The notes below the pieces were generated by a model. That model saw only the letters and a list, made by a program, of their open reading frames with translations. It was not told where the DNA came from and did no database searches. From contig NZ_CACVBO010000001.1 of NCBI RefSeq assembly GCF_902728235.1, forward strand, positions 1,862,501 to 1,926,500: a DNA stretch of 64,000 nt. Reading direction: 5' to 3'. The DNA is from Lentimonas sp. CC4. GTDB taxonomy: Bacteria; Verrucomicrobiota; Verrucomicrobiia; Opitutales; Coraliomargaritaceae. The translations under genes were made by a program, and so were the position numbers. Of this stretch, positions 17,232-26,502 are shown one piece after another. Position 1 is the stretch's first letter. Every line of letters begins with the position of its first letter.

Positions 17232-17831
17232 CTATGACAGCGCTTTTTTGACGAGTGCTTCGACGCTGGCATCCGCCGGCAATAGGCTGGAGGCCTTGCG
17301 CACAAATTTATCCGCATCCGCTGGCTTGTAGCCCAAGATAATAAGGCTGCTGACTGCATCTTGAAATGCACCTGGGCTAGCGTTGGCAGCGACGCTTGAC
17401 GTCTCACTTGTGGAAGCTGTGGCACTGAGGCCGACTTTGTCTTTGAGCTCAATGACTAGGCGCTCGGCGGTCTTTTTGCCGATCCCGGGGCACTTTGTGA
17501 GGAGTGCGATGTCCGATCCAGCAATCGCACCGCGTAGGAGATCAACTGACATGCGGCTTAGTATCGCGATGGCGATCTTTGGGCCGATTCCAGACACTTT
17601 CTCGACGATCAGGCGAAAGAAATCGCGATCCTCCCTTGTGGCAAAGCCATAAAGCGAGGCGCTGTCTTCGCGGTAAACCGAATGGATGAATAGGCTGCAT
17701 TGATTGCCCTCGGCTGGCACTTTTTCTGCCGTCGTGATCGGGATATGCACCTCATAGCCGACACCGCCTGCGTCGATGACGACCATCAGTGGGGTGGTTT
17801 CGAGGACGGTTCCTTTTAGGCGAGCGATCAT
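17232..17831 (-). CDS. ruvA: Holliday junction DNA helicase subunit RuvA
   Basis: A 199-residue RuvA. An N-terminal OB-fold (MIARLKGTVLETTPLMVVID, GGVGYEVHIP) is followed by tandem helix-hairpin-helix motifs (VSGIGPKIAIAILS at about 70-83, CPGIGKKTAERLVIELK at about 105-121). A flexible Ala/Ser/Thr-rich linker (about 125-150) leads to domain III, which contacts RuvB (DAVSSLIILGYKPADADKFV). It binds four-way junctions as a tetramer and directs RuvB branch migration. ruvB and ruvC are not in the window. It is the last gene of a dapA-dapB-ruvA run and is convergent with the anti-sigma gene, 21 bp away. Confidence 0.97.
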   Translation of the reverse strand: MIARLKGTVLETTPLMVVIDAGGVGYEVHIPITTAEKVPAEGNQCSLFIHSVYREDSASLYGFATREDRDFFRLIVEKVSGIGPKIAIAILSRMSVDLLRGAIAGSDIALLTKCPGIGKKTAERLVIELKDKVGLSATASTSETSSVAANASPGAFQDAVSSLIILGYKPADADKFVRKASSLLPADASVEALVKKALS

Positions 17832-17870
17832 TCAGTGAGAGTGAGAAGTGGCAGTGAGAGCGGAGTCTTG

Positions 17871-18608
17871 CTAGTCAACGAGACCGAGCACGTCTTCCAT
17901 GTTATAGACACCTGGAGCTTTGCCGACTGCCCAATGTGCAGCGCGGACGGAGCCCTGGGCAAAGATCTTGCGGTCAGTCGCGCGGTGGGTGAGTTCGATG
18001 CGTTCGCCTTCGCCGCAGAAATAGACGGTGTGTTCACCAACGATGTCGCCGCCTCGGATTGCATGCACACCGATTTCTTTACGTGGGCGTGCACCGACGA
18101 GGCCTTCGCGACCATGCACGACTTGTTCGTCGTTGAGCTCGTAGGACTCCTTAAGAATCTCGATTAGGCGCTCAGCAGTGCCGCTGGGGGCGTCTTTTTT
18201 GTGGTGGTGGTGCATTTCCAGCACTTCCGGCTCGTATTGTTCACCCAGAATGGCAGCAGCCTTGCGGGTCAAATAGTTCAGTGTATTAACGCCGACTGAG
18301 TAGTTGCCTGCCCAGACGACGGGGATCTTACCTTCGACGGTGGCGAGAATCGCCGCTTTTTCTTCTGGGGTGTGACCAGTCGTGCCGATGACTAGAGGAA
18401 TGTTGTTGGCGACTGCCAACTCCGCGATGCCAGGAGTGATTTCGTGAAAACTAAAGTCGATGATCGCATCGCAGTTGGCGACGTTTGCGCTAGGATCGTC
18501 GCCTGCGTCACATGCGGAAGCGATGACTGCGTTATTAGATTCGGCGACTTCGGAGATGGCGAGACCCATGCGTCCGCGTGAGCCGTTGAGTAGAATGTTA
18601 AGAGCCAT
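17871..18608 (-). CDS. dapB: 4-hydroxy-tetrahydrodipicolinate reductase DapB
   Basis: A 245-residue reductase of the diaminopimelate/lysine pathway. The N-terminal nucleotide-binding motif is LLNGSRGRMGLAI (about residues 5-17). The catalytic and substrate-binding segment is EMHHHHKKDAPSGTAERL (about 131-148). The late phrase HAIRGGDIVGEHTVYFCGEGE is also diagnostic. It reduces the product of DapA using NAD(P)H. It follows dapA on the same strand with 23 bp between, so one transcript is likely. The product feeds both lysine and, via meso-DAP, peptidoglycan. Confidence 0.97.
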   Translation of the reverse strand: MALNILLNGSRGRMGLAISEVAESNNAVIASACDAGDDPSANVANCDAIIDFSFHEITPGIAELAVANNIPLVIGTTGHTPEEKAAILATVEGKIPVVWAGNYSVGVNTLNYLTRKAAAILGEQYEPEVLEMHHHHKKDAPSGTAERLIEILKESYELNDEQVVHGREGLVGARPRKEIGVHAIRGGDIVGEHTVYFCGEGERIELTHRATDRKIFAQGSVRAAHWAVGKAPGVYNMEDVLGLVD

Positions 18609-18631
18609 GTTAAATAGTTATTTGAGCGTGA

Positions 18632-19522
18632 TTAGACGAGACCGAGGTCTGCGAATAGTGTGTCGAGCACTTGGCGTGTGCCATCGGTGAGACCGGCAAG
18701 CGGGAGTCGGACTTCATCGGATTGGATGATGCCTGCTTGCTTGAGTGCATACTTGATTGGCACTGGGTTCGGTTCGAGGAAGATGGCCTTAAAGAAAGGA
18801 TAATACTTGTGGTAAGTTTCGCGGGCGGTCGCGTAGTCGTTGTTGTTCGCGGCCTGCACCATCTGCACGAGGGGAGATACGACGAGGTTTGACGCGACGC
18901 TGATGACACCAGTTGCACCGGCGGACATGAAGGGAAGGATCAAGCCATCGTCACCACTCATTACGGAGTAGTCCGGGCCGAGCGCGCGCACGTATTCGGT
19001 GACCTTCTCGCAAGAACCTTCGGCAGCCTTCATGCAGCAGACGTGCGGATACTTCTCATAGAGGCGGGCGGTGACATCGACTGAGATCTCAATGCCACAG
19101 CGGGATGGGATCGAGTAAAGCACGATGGGCTTCTCTGTGGCCTCAGCGATCTTGCTGAAATGTAGAAACAGTCCTTCTTGGCTAGGCTTGTTGTAGTAGG
19201 GCGCGACGATCAGAAAGCCGTCTGCACCAGCGGCTTCAGCTTGTTGCGTCAGATCGATGGCTTCGTCGGTTGAATTCGAGCCAGTGCCTGCGATTACGGG
19301 CACTTTACCGCCAGCGGCTGCGACCGTTGCGCGAACCACTTCGATGTGCTCCTTATGGTTGAGTGTCGGAGACTCGCCGGTGGTGCCCACGGATACGAGC
19401 CCGTCGATGTTGCCTTCAAGTTGATGGGCGACGAGCGCTTCGAGATCTTCGAAAGAGACGGCACCTTGGCGCAGTGGTGTGGCCAAGGCTGTAAAAACGC
19501 CTGAGAATTGATTTGTCTTCAT
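18632..19522 (-). CDS. dapA: 4-hydroxy-tetrahydrodipicolinate synthase DapA
   Basis: A 296-residue Schiff-base aldolase (TIM barrel) that condenses pyruvate with aspartate semialdehyde. Visible family elements are VGTTGESPTLNHKEH (about residues 44-58), the active-site Tyr motif APYYNKPSQEGLF (about 106-118), and the Schiff-base Lys in CCMKAAEGS (Lys about 161). It is the first gene of the dapA-dapB-ruvA set. The promoter must lie in the 121-bp region it shares divergently with the PilT-like gene. Confidence 0.97.
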   Translation of the reverse strand: MKTNQFSGVFTALATPLRQGAVSFEDLEALVAHQLEGNIDGLVSVGTTGESPTLNHKEHIEVVRATVAAAGGKVPVIAGTGSNSTDEAIDLTQQAEAAGADGFLIVAPYYNKPSQEGLFLHFSKIAEATEKPIVLYSIPSRCGIEISVDVTARLYEKYPHVCCMKAAEGSCEKVTEYVRALGPDYSVMSGDDGLILPFMSAGATGVISVASNLVVSPLVQMVQAANNNDYATARETYHKYYPFFKAIFLEPNPVPIKYALKQAGIIQSDEVRLPLAGLTDGTRQVLDTLFADLGLV

Positions 19523-19643
19523 GTTCTGTTCGGAAAGGATTGTAGTTGGTCGTATGACTACAGATTTGCTCTAGCACGTCGATATCGTCCTGCTTGTTCA
19601 ATAGAAATTTTCGTATTCATTTTAATCTACCCCTTTGCACATT

Positions 19644-20744
19644 ATGTCGGTTCTTGAAACAATTCACGGTCTTCTCTCGCTCGCTGTCGAAAATGGAGCC
19701 AGTGATGTTCACATTAAATCCAATAAGCCTGCCTTTTTAAGGCTCAGCGGTCGACTTGAGCTGGTTGAGATGGATCCGATCGCGCCAGATGAGGTTCGCG
19801 AGTTTATTGAACAAACTGTGCCAGCGGAGTTTTATGATATTTGGGTGAAGAACCGTCAGGTAGACTATTCGTATAATTCCCCCAATGTCGGACGTTTTCG
19901 TGTGAACGGATTTTTGCAACGTGGTCTGCCTAGTATTGTGATGCGACACGTGAGTGATCATCCGCCAACATTTGGGGCCTTGAACCTCGATGGCACCACT
20001 TTGGCTCAATTATGTTCAGCGAAGAATGGCATTGTGCTACTGTGCGGGGCGACTGGTTCTGGTAAGAGCTCCACGTTGGCCGCTATGCTGAATCACATTA
20101 ATCACAGCTATGATAGGCATATTGTGACCTTGGAAGATCCGATTGAGTATACTTATACGGATGTTAAATCGATCATTAATCAGCGTGAGATCGGTATCGA
20201 TTGCCCTAGCTTCGCCCAAGGCATGCGCTCAGTGCTGCGTCAGGATCCTGATGTCATTCTTATCGGCGAAATGCGTGACCGCGATACATTTGAGACAGCC
20301 CTGCAAGCTTCGGAGACGGGGCACTTGGTTTTTGCCACATTGCACGCATCGAATGCGCAGCAAGCTGTTCAGCGACTCTTTGAGTTTTTTCCAGAAGAAC
20401 GTAGGGTGTCTCTGCAACGGCAACTTTCGGGTGTATTGCTCGCGACGATTACCCAGAAGCTGTTGCCAGCATTGGAGGGAGGCGGGCGTATGCCAGTGTC
20501 GGAAGCCTTTGTGCTTGATGCATTGGCTCGTAAGACGATTCAAGATGGACAGTTTGAGAAGATCGAGGCTGTCATTGAAGCGTCGGAGGATAATGGGTCG
20601 AAGACATTTAACCAGGATCTATTCCGCCTCGTCAAAGGCGGGCTGATCTCAAAAGATGATGCAATCAACAACTCGCCGAACCCGCGCCAATTGGAGATGA
20701 ATCTGAAGGGGATCTTCCTCAGTAGCGGTGGAATCGTGGAATAA
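19644..20744 (+). CDS. PilT/PilU-type twitching ATPase
   Basis: A secretion ATPase of 366 residues from the ATG at 19644 (a TTG at 19635 is in frame but less likely). The N-terminal PAS-like domain (ASDVHIKSNKPAFLRLSG) precedes the RecA-like core. Walker A is GATGSGKSST (about residues 135-144). The Asp box contains TLEDPIEYTY. Walker B-type DPDVILIGEMRDRDTFETAL and the His box TGHLVFATLHASNA are intact. PilT-family members power retraction of type IV pili. The C-terminus looks PilU-like in lacking an obvious AIRNLI motif, so PilT versus PilU is not settled. Minor pseudopilin genes occur about 40 kb away at 60-63.6 kb. Confidence 0.9.
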   Translation: MSVLETIHGLLSLAVENGASDVHIKSNKPAFLRLSGRLELVEMDPIAPDEVREFIEQTVPAEFYDIWVKNRQVDYSYNSPNVGRFRVNGFLQRGLPSIVMRHVSDHPPTFGALNLDGTTLAQLCSAKNGIVLLCGATGSGKSSTLAAMLNHINHSYDRHIVTLEDPIEYTYTDVKSIINQREIGIDCPSFAQGMRSVLRQDPDVILIGEMRDRDTFETALQASETGHLVFATLHASNAQQAVQRLFEFFPEERRVSLQRQLSGVLLATITQKLLPALEGGGRMPVSEAFVLDALARKTIQDGQFEKIEAVIEASEDNGSKTFNQDLFRLVKGGLISKDDAINNSPNPRQLEMNLKGIFLSSGGIVE

Positions 20745-20750
20745 GTCTGC

Positions 20751-21962
20751 TTGGCTGTGCATTGTCTTATTATCGGTAAAGTGTGGCCCGAGCCTAGCTC
20801 GACGGCGGCCGGGCGACGCACGCAAGATATTATTCATGCGTTACAGTCTGCGGATTATCGTGTAAGTTTCGCCTGTGCGGCGCACCCGTCGACGCATTGT
20901 TTAGATCTGACGAGGATCGGAGTCGAGTCGCACGCAGTGCAGCCGAACGATGCGAATTTTGATACGTGGATTGCCGCGCTTGATCCTGATGTGGTGATTT
21001 TTGACCGTTTCATGATCGAGGAGCAGTTTGGTTGGCGTGTGGAGACTGCTTGTCCTCAGGCGCTGCGTGTGCTCGATACCAGTGATTTACATTGCTTGCG
21101 TGATGCACGCCAGACGCAGCTAAAGAAGGGCGGGGAGCTCGATTTGTATAACGAGATTGCGCTGCGAGAAATTGCGGCGATTCATCGCTCAGACTTTACG
21201 TTGATGATTTCTGAATATGAGATGTCTGTGTTGCGCGATACCTTTGCTATTCCCATGGAGCAAATTGTGTATTGGCCGTTTATGTTGGAGCGACGCGACG
21301 CGACGTTTGCTGGATTCGATGAACGACAGCATTTTATTATGATTGGCAGTTTTATGCATCCGCCGAATGTGGATGCCGTGCGTTGGTGTCGGCAGGCTAT
21401 TTGGCCTTTGATTCGCAACGAGTTACCACAGGCCGAGCTGCATTGTTACGGCTCGTATGGTGATAAATTTAAAGGTGAGTTACACGCACCGAAGCAGGGT
21501 TTTTATTTTAAAGGGCGTGCGGATGATGCCTTGGCAACGATGGTGAACTATCGGGTGAACTTGGCGCCGCTCCGCTACGGTGCCGGCTTAAAGGGGAAGG
21601 TGTTTGATGGTTTTCAATCAGGCACGCCGAGTGTGACGACACCAATAGGTGCTGAGGGCATCGCAGGGGCGATGGATTGGGGCTGTGCGGTTTCGGCGGA
21701 CCCGCAAGTGTTTGCCGACGCAGCAGTTAAGGTTTATACCGATGCGGTGCAGTGGTCGCAGGTGCAGGAATGTGGTCAGCGAATTGCTCGGGGGCGCTTT
21801 AGTTCAGTGGAGTGGATGTCGCAGCTTTCGCGGGCAATAGAGCAGGGAATCACTTATCTGACAGAGCGCCGGAAGCAGCAATTCACTGGTCGCATGTTAC
21901 GGCATCATCATCACCGCAGCACCGAGTTTATGAGTCGCTGGATTGAGGCGAAGAACCGGTAG
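20751..21962 (+). CDS. Glycosyltransferase, GT4-like
   Basis: A protein of about 400 residues starting at TTG 20751 or GTG 20757, only 6-12 bp after the PilT-like gene. An N-terminal Rossmann-like half begins CLIIGKVWPEPSSTAAGRRT. A C-terminal half carries the GT4/GT-B pattern: FIMIGSFMHPPNVDAVRWC, HCYGSYGDK, VNLAPLRYGAGLKGKVFDGF (donor-site E replaced by D in this phrase), then SGTPSVTTPIGAEGI. It is likely a sugar transferase for a cell-surface glycan; the acceptor is unknown. The C-terminus is basic with a four-His run. The gene end nearly abuts the convergent AcpH-like gene. Confidence 0.8.
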   Translation: MAVHCLIIGKVWPEPSSTAAGRRTQDIIHALQSADYRVSFACAAHPSTHCLDLTRIGVESHAVQPNDANFDTWIAALDPDVVIFDRFMIEEQFGWRVETACPQALRVLDTSDLHCLRDARQTQLKKGGELDLYNEIALREIAAIHRSDFTLMISEYEMSVLRDTFAIPMEQIVYWPFMLERRDATFAGFDERQHFIMIGSFMHPPNVDAVRWCRQAIWPLIRNELPQAELHCYGSYGDKFKGELHAPKQGFYFKGRADDALATMVNYRVNLAPLRYGAGLKGKVFDGFQSGTPSVTTPIGAEGIAGAMDWGCAVSADPQVFADAAVKVYTDAVQWSQVQECGQRIARGRFSSVEWMSQLSRAIEQGITYLTERRKQQFTGRMLRHHHHRSTEFMSRWIEAKNR

Positions 21963-21975
21963 CGTTGACTGTTTT

Positions 21976-22563
21976 TTATCTGTGCTGAGCGACGTGCTGC
22001 TGTAGTGACGGGAAAAACTCTAGAAAATCGATCTCGATATTGGCGTATTCTCGAATGACATCGTCAAAGTAATCGGTGGCACACTCTCTGCGCAATACGC
22101 GTTCGGATAATCGTAAGTCGACTTTACGCATGCCGCGTTGGATGCCGTTGACTTTTGCATAGCGACCGAGTGTATCTGCGGCGATGATACTGCTTACGAA
22201 ATAGTTGATCTCGTCGGGGTATTGATCGAGCACTTGCTCGGCACGTTGGTAAAAGTCGTTGAGGAATTCCCTCGCGGTAGTCGTGTTGTTATAACGTGCC
22301 CAGTTTTTAATGAGCATATGATCGTAGCTCAGGTCGATCGCAACCGCACGTAAGAAGCCTTTAGCGCGGAGTCGCTGTCGACTTCTGTGGAAGACCTCGT
22401 GGCTGTCGGTAAATGCATCAATTTTTCGGTGCATCCGAAGTCCAGCCTCAGTCGACGGATGAATGCCTGACCACGTTTTGCCCTTTACGAAATCAGCGAT
22501 CAAGTTGCCGAGTTGAAAGTGAACGCATGGTTCTGAGAGAAAGACGTGCGCGACCCAATTCAT
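21976..22563 (-). CDS. acpH: Acyl carrier protein phosphodiesterase (AcpH-like)
   Basis: A 195-residue member of the ACP_PD family, HD-like metal-dependent enzymes that remove 4'-phosphopantetheine from ACP. The landmarks match E. coli AcpH in order: MNWVAHVFLSE at the start, LGNLIADFVKGK (about residues 18-29), GLRMHRKIDAFTDSH (about 42-56) and AIDLSYDHMLIKNW (about 74-87). Length is normal. It follows tex on the same strand with 52 bp between, so cotranscription is possible. Function in this lineage is inferred from family only. Confidence 0.85.
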   Translation of the reverse strand: MNWVAHVFLSEPCVHFQLGNLIADFVKGKTWSGIHPSTEAGLRMHRKIDAFTDSHEVFHRSRQRLRAKGFLRAVAIDLSYDHMLIKNWARYNNTTTAREFLNDFYQRAEQVLDQYPDEINYFVSSIIAADTLGRYAKVNGIQRGMRKVDLRLSERVLRRECATDYFDDVIREYANIEIDFLEFFPSLQQHVAQHR

Positions 22564-22615
22564 TGATTTGCAGGGTGGGTGGATTGGTCCGAGATTATCA
22601 TTTCTGCCGCTATGT

Positions 22616-24904
<2,289 letters not shown>

Positions 24905-25415
24905 GTGCTGTGTGACTCTAAAATATTACGCGTGATGTTTTAAATTGAGCGCACAACTTACAGGTGGAGTGGCTGAGGGGAAGACTAAGTGTGTTTAGAT
25001 GTTTTTTTACAGAAGGATCAGGGGGGATCTTTAGGTTTCGGTATCAGCTAAGGTAGTAGAGATTTGCTTTAAAGATCCCTTAGTCTTTAAAGGATAGGGT
25101 GTTATGAATGTGCCAAAACTTACATATTTTTAATTTTATAGTCGTAATTTTCTGAGAAGTAGGGATTTTCATTGGTCAATCCATTAAGCTGAACTACTTA
25201 GATCGAGTAGTTTAGTTACTTACTAGCTGCCTAACTCCATTCTCTTTCTCTGAACTCTATGCATCATTTTTGTGCCTTTGCATTGTCTCGCCCAAATCGA
25301 GCGGTGAATGCGGTGTGCTTGGTGGTTGCCTGAGAACTCACATTCCTTTGCTCGAGATTTTATACGAAGCCTAATTTATATGTCTGCAATGGTTATTCCT
25401 TATCTTTATAGCGTT
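24905..25415. other. Long intergenic region upstream of the giant-protein operon
   Basis: About 510 bp, AT-rich, between divergent genes (tex and the first operon gene). No coding sequence is convincing; an in-frame extension of the downstream gene back to 25308 exists but adds no recognisable sequence. It contains two CTTTAAAG palindromes (25067-25092) and a short inverted repeat (25192-25212). I cannot assign a -35/-10 pair with confidence, but the operon promoter must be here. Confidence 0.6.
25067..25092. promoter_or_regulatory. Pair of CTTTAAAG palindromes, possible operator
   Basis: The self-complementary octamer ctttaaag occurs at 25067-25074 and again at 25085-25092 (18 bp start to start). 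The flanks atccctt and aaaggat also make an imperfect dyad across the pair. Position is about 325 nt before the first operon gene. Confidence 0.35.
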
Positions 25416-26492
25416 ATGAAAAATCGGTTTTGGCGAAGTGTTCAAGCGAGTTCCGCTCTAGTGCGGTATTGTTTGTATTTATCTAGGCAGTCGCTCTGCC
25501 TTAAGTTCTCATGCTTGGTAGCTACGCTATTTTTTAGCGTCCACCTGTGTCACGCGGTCGTGCAATCAGTAGATATTAGGGCTGGTTGGAATGCGGTTTA
25601 TTTAGAAGTAGAGCCCTATAGCACTGCCCCGTCCGATGTATTTGAGGGCCTGTCGGTTGAGTGTGTGGCGGGCTATGTCGGGGGTGGCGCAACACGCCAA
25701 TATGTTACCAATCCTACGGTTGACCTATCGCGTGCGTCGGGTTGGCTTCGCTGGTATCCGAGTTCTGAGGAGCACTCATTCCTCTCAGATCTCGGTGAGA
25801 TTTATGGGGGGCGGGGCTATTTGATAAAGGCAAGTGAGTCTTTTACTTTGAAAATCGAGGGACGGCCGGTCGTGGCGCGGACGGAGTGGGTTCCCGATTC
25901 TTATAATTTTGTTGGGTTTTCAGTTGCAGAACGTGGGGGGCCCACTTTTTACGAGTTCTTCGAGGGTTCAGCGGCTCACCGTGATCAATCGATCTACCGG
26001 ATGCAGGATGGAGTCTGGAAGAAAGTGATAAGCATGACTTCAGAGGCGCTTGCTCCAGGCGAAGCCTTCTGGGTCTTTTGCAATGGTAGTTCCGATTTCC
26101 AGGGGCCGCTTCAAGTTGCCGCTCCCGATACTAGCGGACTGGTGTTGATGGATAGCCCCCTAGATTTGATGCTGACTAATCGTTCTCCGAATCCGGTCAG
26201 CTACAGTGTTCAGCATGTCATCGAGAGTGGTAAGCCGGGCGTTCCGCTTTCATTGCAGATGACTATTCTAGGGGATGTTAATGCGCCCCTTCGTAGTGTG
26301 CCGGTCGATTTTCCATCGACCTCGTGGTCGCAAGATTTTCCGCCAATCGATGGCGGTTTTTCGATTCGGATGCCTGTCGCACTGCGACGTGGCGATCTAG
26401 AAATTGACGCTGCCCAGTCTTATCTCCTGTTCGAGTCCAGCTTGGCGACTCGAATTTGGGTGCCAATTAAGGCGCTTTCCACCTCCAACTGA
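25416..26492 (+). CDS. Secreted protein of unknown family, first gene of the giant-protein operon
   Basis: A 358-residue exported protein from the ATG at 25416, chosen because it puts basic residues (MKNRFWRS) before a good signal core (FSCLVATLFFSVHLCHA). The mature part begins VVQSVDIRAGWNAVYLEVEP. It continues with Trp/Gly-rich phrases such as ASGWLRWYPSSEE, GGRGYLIKASESF, DSYNFVGFSVAERGGPTFYE and LAPGEAFWVFC, which read like a beta-sandwich domain. A second beta-rich part follows from about residue 240 (VLMDSPLDLMLTNRSPNPVS). I know no named domain for it. The next gene starts 10 bp downstream, so it is probably cotranscribed with the 789-residue protein. Confidence 0.7.
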   Translation: MKNRFWRSVQASSALVRYCLYLSRQSLCLKFSCLVATLFFSVHLCHAVVQSVDIRAGWNAVYLEVEPYSTAPSDVFEGLSVECVAGYVGGGATRQYVTNPTVDLSRASGWLRWYPSSEEHSFLSDLGEIYGGRGYLIKASESFTLKIEGRPVVARTEWVPDSYNFVGFSVAERGGPTFYEFFEGSAAHRDQSIYRMQDGVWKKVISMTSEALAPGEAFWVFCNGSSDFQGPLQVAAPDTSGLVLMDSPLDLMLTNRSPNPVSYSVQHVIESGKPGVPLSLQMTILGDVNAPLRSVPVDFPSTSWSQDFPPIDGGFSIRMPVALRRGDLEIDAAQSYLLFESSLATRIWVPIKALSTSN

Positions 26493-26502
26493 TTCGCTTT
26501 AA

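Noticed and set aside
19635-19643. TTG start for the PilT-like gene
   Set aside because: An ATG three codons later gives a normal PilT N-terminus.
25192-25212. Inverted repeat aactact-N7-agtagtt upstream of the giant operon
   Set aside because: Seven-bp AT-rich arms without a T-run or coupling to a promoter element; could easily be chance, so it is only mentioned in the intergenic entry.
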